From Acidimicrobiia bacterium (GTDB lineage Bacteria; Actinomycetota; Acidimicrobiia; Spongiisociales; SHLN01), in contig JAUXLW010000099.1 of NCBI GenBank assembly GCA_030623545.1, positions 1-5,611 on the forward strand: a DNA stretch of 5,611 nucleotides. The letters are read 5' to 3'. The first letter of the stretch is position 1. Every line of letters starts with the position of its first letter. The notes under the pieces were generated by a model that searched no databases, was not told where the DNA came from, and worked only from the letters and a program-made list of their open reading frames with translations. The position numbers and the translations under genes were made by a program. This document shows, in pieces, positions 3,413 to 5,611 of this stretch.

Positions 3413-5611
3413 AAGTGTCGTGGCGGTGGCTCTCCGAGTTCATTGTCCTACCCGACGATGATCCTGAGCAACTGGCCGGGTCGTTGGCATCTCTCGGCCA
3501 CGAGGTTGAGGGCTATGAGCTGCTCGAGCCTCAGTTCAACGGGGTGGTCGTCGCCAGGGTCACGGCCATCCGGGCCCATCCCAATGCCGACAAGGTTCGC
3601 CTTGCCACCATCGACTTCAGTTCGGGGGAGCTCGAAGTGGTCTGTGGTGCTTGGAACTTTGACGAAGGTGCCACGGTGGCCTATGCCACAGTCGGATCTG
3701 AGCTGGCAGGCGGGTTCAAGGTGGACGAACGAGAGATTCGCGGCGTCATGTCCCCGGGAATGATCGCTTCCGAACGTGAGCTTGGTTTGGCAGACGACCA
3801 CCAAGGCATTCTCCTTCTCGATTCCGGGCTGGAGCTGGGCAGCGACGTTCGCGATCACGTCGACCTACCCGACGTGGTTTTCGATCTCTCGATCACCCCC
3901 AACCGGCCGGACGCCATGTCCATGCTGGGCATTGCCCGGGACCTGGCGGCCAAGTTCGAGCTCGAGGTTCGCGACCGCGAAGTGGAGGTCACCGAACAAG
4001 ATCCTCCTTCCGATTTGGTTGTAACGATCGAAGATGCTGAAGCCTGTCCTCGCTTCGTGGCCCGCCTGGCTCGCAACGTGTCGGTCGGGCCATCACCTCT
4101 GTGGATGCGCCAACGCCTGGAGAGGGCAGGAGTCAGGCCGATCAGCAACGTGGTCGACATCACCAACTACGTCATGCTGGAGATGGGTCAGCCGCTTCAC
4201 GCTTTTGATCATGACCTGGTCCGGGGTGGGCAATTGCGAGTGCACCGGGCAGTTGAGGGAACGACTATGACGACACTCGACGAGGTGGCCCGGGACCTCG
4301 ATCCGGACGACATCGTGATCTCCGATGCAGAGGGCATCTCCTCTCTGGCCGGCGTGATGGGCGGCAGCATCAGCGAGGTCGGCGATGCCACGACCAACGT
4401 TCTGGTGGAGGCCGCCAACTGGCACCCGCCCTCCATCTTGTATACCTCCAAGCGGCACAACCTCCGTACGGAGGCCTCGGCCCGTTTCGAGCGCGGGGTC
4501 GACCCCAATCTTCCTTTTCGAGCCGCCACCAGGGCCACGGCCCTTCTGGTCGAACTGGCAGGAGCCGAAGCTGCTTCCGGGGTGGTCGATCTCTACCGCA
4601 CGCCGGTTGCGCCGGCCGAGGTAGCGCTTCCCATCGACGAAATCGAACGGTTGCTGGGAACGGCCTTCTCATCTGAGCACGCCGCCAGCCTGCTGGCCAG
4701 GCTGGGTATGGAAGTGAGTGGCACCGACCCTCTTCAAGTTCTGGTCCCCACTTACCGCCCGGATGTAACGCGTCCCGCAGACTTGATCGAAGAGATTGCT
4801 CGACTGCATGGCTACGACCAGTTTCCCGCCACCCTTCCTCGCGGAACCGGTGGAGGCCTCTCGCCCGCCCAGACTCGTGAGCGGAACCTGCGGGCCCGGC
4901 TGGTGGGAGCCGGTCTCACCGAGGTCGCCACCCTCAGTTTCATGAGTGCCGGCGACCTCGACGTGCTGGGAGTACCGGCCGACGACAAGCGACGCCTGAC
5001 GATAAAAGTGAAGAATCCCCTCAGCGAGGAAGAGGAGATTCTGCGCAGCACCTTGTTGCCCGGTTTGCTCAAAGTGGCAGCACGGAACCTCAGCTACGGG
5101 GAGAGCGGCGTCGCCCTTTTCGAAATAGGCTCCGTCTTTCTCGCCAGGCCTTCGCCGTTCTACGAGCGACTGCCCGACCAACCCCATCACGTTGGTTTGT
5201 TGATGACCGGGCAGCCCGGGTCACCGGGTTTGAACACAGAGTCCCGGGAGGCGGATGTCTTCGAGTTGACCGCGGTGGTGGAGAATCTGCTTTCCGGCCT
5301 GGGTATTCAGGACTTTGAGCTGCAGCAACAGGCGCGAGCTGGATATCACCCCGGCCGCGGTGCAGCCCTGATCATCAACGGCCGGGAGGCCGGCTCCGTG
5401 GGTGAGATTCACCCGGCCGCCGCCCGCACATTTGGCATCAGTGGGCGAGTCGGCGTCGCCGAAATCGCTCTGGCGCCCTTGCTGGAGCCCGTGCCGGTGT
5501 GGTCGCTGGAAGAGCCGAGCACCTATCCCTACCTCCAGTTCGACCTGGCATTCGAGTTGAGTGACGACACCCCCTCTTCCAGCCTCATCGCGGCTGTTCA
5601 TGAAGCTCAGG
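3409..5611 (+). CDS. pheT: Phenylalanyl-tRNA synthetase beta subunit, 3' end missing
   Basis: The frame stays open without a stop from the ATG at 3409 to the window edge, giving 734 residues. About 70-100 are missing compared with the usual 800-830. The beta subunit binds tRNA and hydrolyses mischarged Tyr-tRNA-Phe. The domains in order are an N-terminal segment KVSWRWLSEF, an EMAP/OB-like tRNA-binding domain (about 44-150, HPNADKVRL, MSPGMIAS), the ITPNRPD segment (162-168), the B3/B4 editing domain (about 205-375, with ISNVVDITNYVMLEMGQPLHAFD and AGVMGG), and B5 (about 405-473, PTYRPDVTRPADLIEEIARLHGY in parts). A degenerate class II fold follows (about 485-690, KNPLSEEEEILRSTLLPGLL in part). 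The start of the FDX-ACB anticodon-binding domain is seen from about 697 (VWSLEEPSTYPYLQFDLAF). The start overlaps the pheS stop as ATGA (3409-3412) with no strong Shine-Dalgarno, so translation is coupled, which suits equal subunit amounts. I saw no frameshift. Confidence 0.97.
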   Translation, partial: MKVSWRWLSEFIVLPDDDPEQLAGSLASLGHEVEGYELLEPQFNGVVVARVTAIRAHPNADKVRLATIDFSSGELEVVCGAWNFDEGATVAYATVGSELAGGFKVDEREIRGVMSPGMIASERELGLADDHQGILLLDSGLELGSDVRDHVDLPDVVFDLSITPNRPDAMSMLGIARDLAAKFELEVRDREVEVTEQDPPSDLVVTIEDAEACPRFVARLARNVSVGPSPLWMRQRLERAGVRPISNVVDITNYVMLEMGQPLHAFDHDLVRGGQLRVHRAVEGTTMTTLDEVARDLDPDDIVISDAEGISSLAGVMGGSISEVGDATTNVLVEAANWHPPSILYTSKRHNLRTEASARFERGVDPNLPFRAATRATALLVELAGAEAASGVVDLYRTPVAPAEVALPIDEIERLLGTAFSSEHAASLLARLGMEVSGTDPLQVLVPTYRPDVTRPADLIEEIARLHGYDQFPATLPRGTGGGLSPAQTRERNLRARLVGAGLTEVATLSFMSAGDLDVLGVPADDKRRLTIKVKNPLSEEEEILRSTLLPGLLKVAARNLSYGESGVALFEIGSVFLARPSPFYERLPDQPHHVGLLMTGQPGSPGLNTESREADVFELTAVVENLLSGLGIQDFELQQQARAGYHPGRGAALIINGREAGSVGEIHPAAARTFGISGRVGVAEIALAPLLEPVPVWSLEEPSTYPYLQFDLAFELSDDTPSSSLIAAVHEAQ

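Noticed and set aside
3448..5601. Several open frames of 60-170 codons on both strands within pheT
   Set aside because: They are shadows of the continuous, well-conserved pheT frame, which is common in GC-rich DNA; none shows a known motif or a ribosome binding site that I could see.

Overview
The window looks like a piece of chromosome from a GC-rich bacterium, most likely an actinobacterium. The basis is the GC-rich codon use and the sequence style of the ribosomal proteins and IF3 (N-terminus ATEPRVNERIR). A deep-branching class such as Acidimicrobiia is a guess that I cannot test here. Almost all of the window is housekeeping translation machinery. I do not see a new defence, mobile or biosynthetic system. 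The novelty is in regulation and gene layout.

Layout: (1) Positions 1-221 carry no convincing gene. They hold a perfect GC-rich hairpin (119-141) and a run of five 7-bp repeats (183-217) that ends 4 bp from the stop codon of the next gene. (2) Positions 222-917, minus strand, encode a peroxiredoxin-like (AhpC/TSA-type) redox protein with an unusual C-x-C in place of the usual C-x-x-C. (3) Positions 918-1190 are a divergent intergenic region. It contains a possible promoter (-10 TATACT), then a leader in which an intrinsic terminator (hairpin 1141-1161 plus five T) competes with an alternative pairing (1093-1099 with 1144-1150). This has the layout of a transcription attenuator just ahead of infC. 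(4) Positions 1191-5611, plus strand, hold the tightly packed series infC-rpmI-rplT-pheS-pheT, with pheT cut by the right edge.

The five plus-strand genes are probably one transcription unit. infC overlaps rpmI by 32 nt, rpmI and rplT are 4 nt apart with the rplT Shine-Dalgarno lying on the rpmI stop codon, rplT and pheS are 21 nt apart, and pheS and pheT share an ATGA. The products are initiation factor IF3, the 50S proteins L35 and L20, and both subunits of phenylalanyl-tRNA synthetase, so the unit couples initiation, large-subunit assembly and Phe-tRNA charging. The IF3 gene almost certainly starts at an AUC codon (1191). A strong Shine-Dalgarno sits 6 nt upstream, an in-frame TAG lies 12 nt upstream, and the conserved N-terminal residues are only included from there. 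Non-AUG/GUG/UUG starts are the known basis of IF3 autoregulation in other bacteria. Together with the leader attenuator, this gives the unit two probable feedback points.
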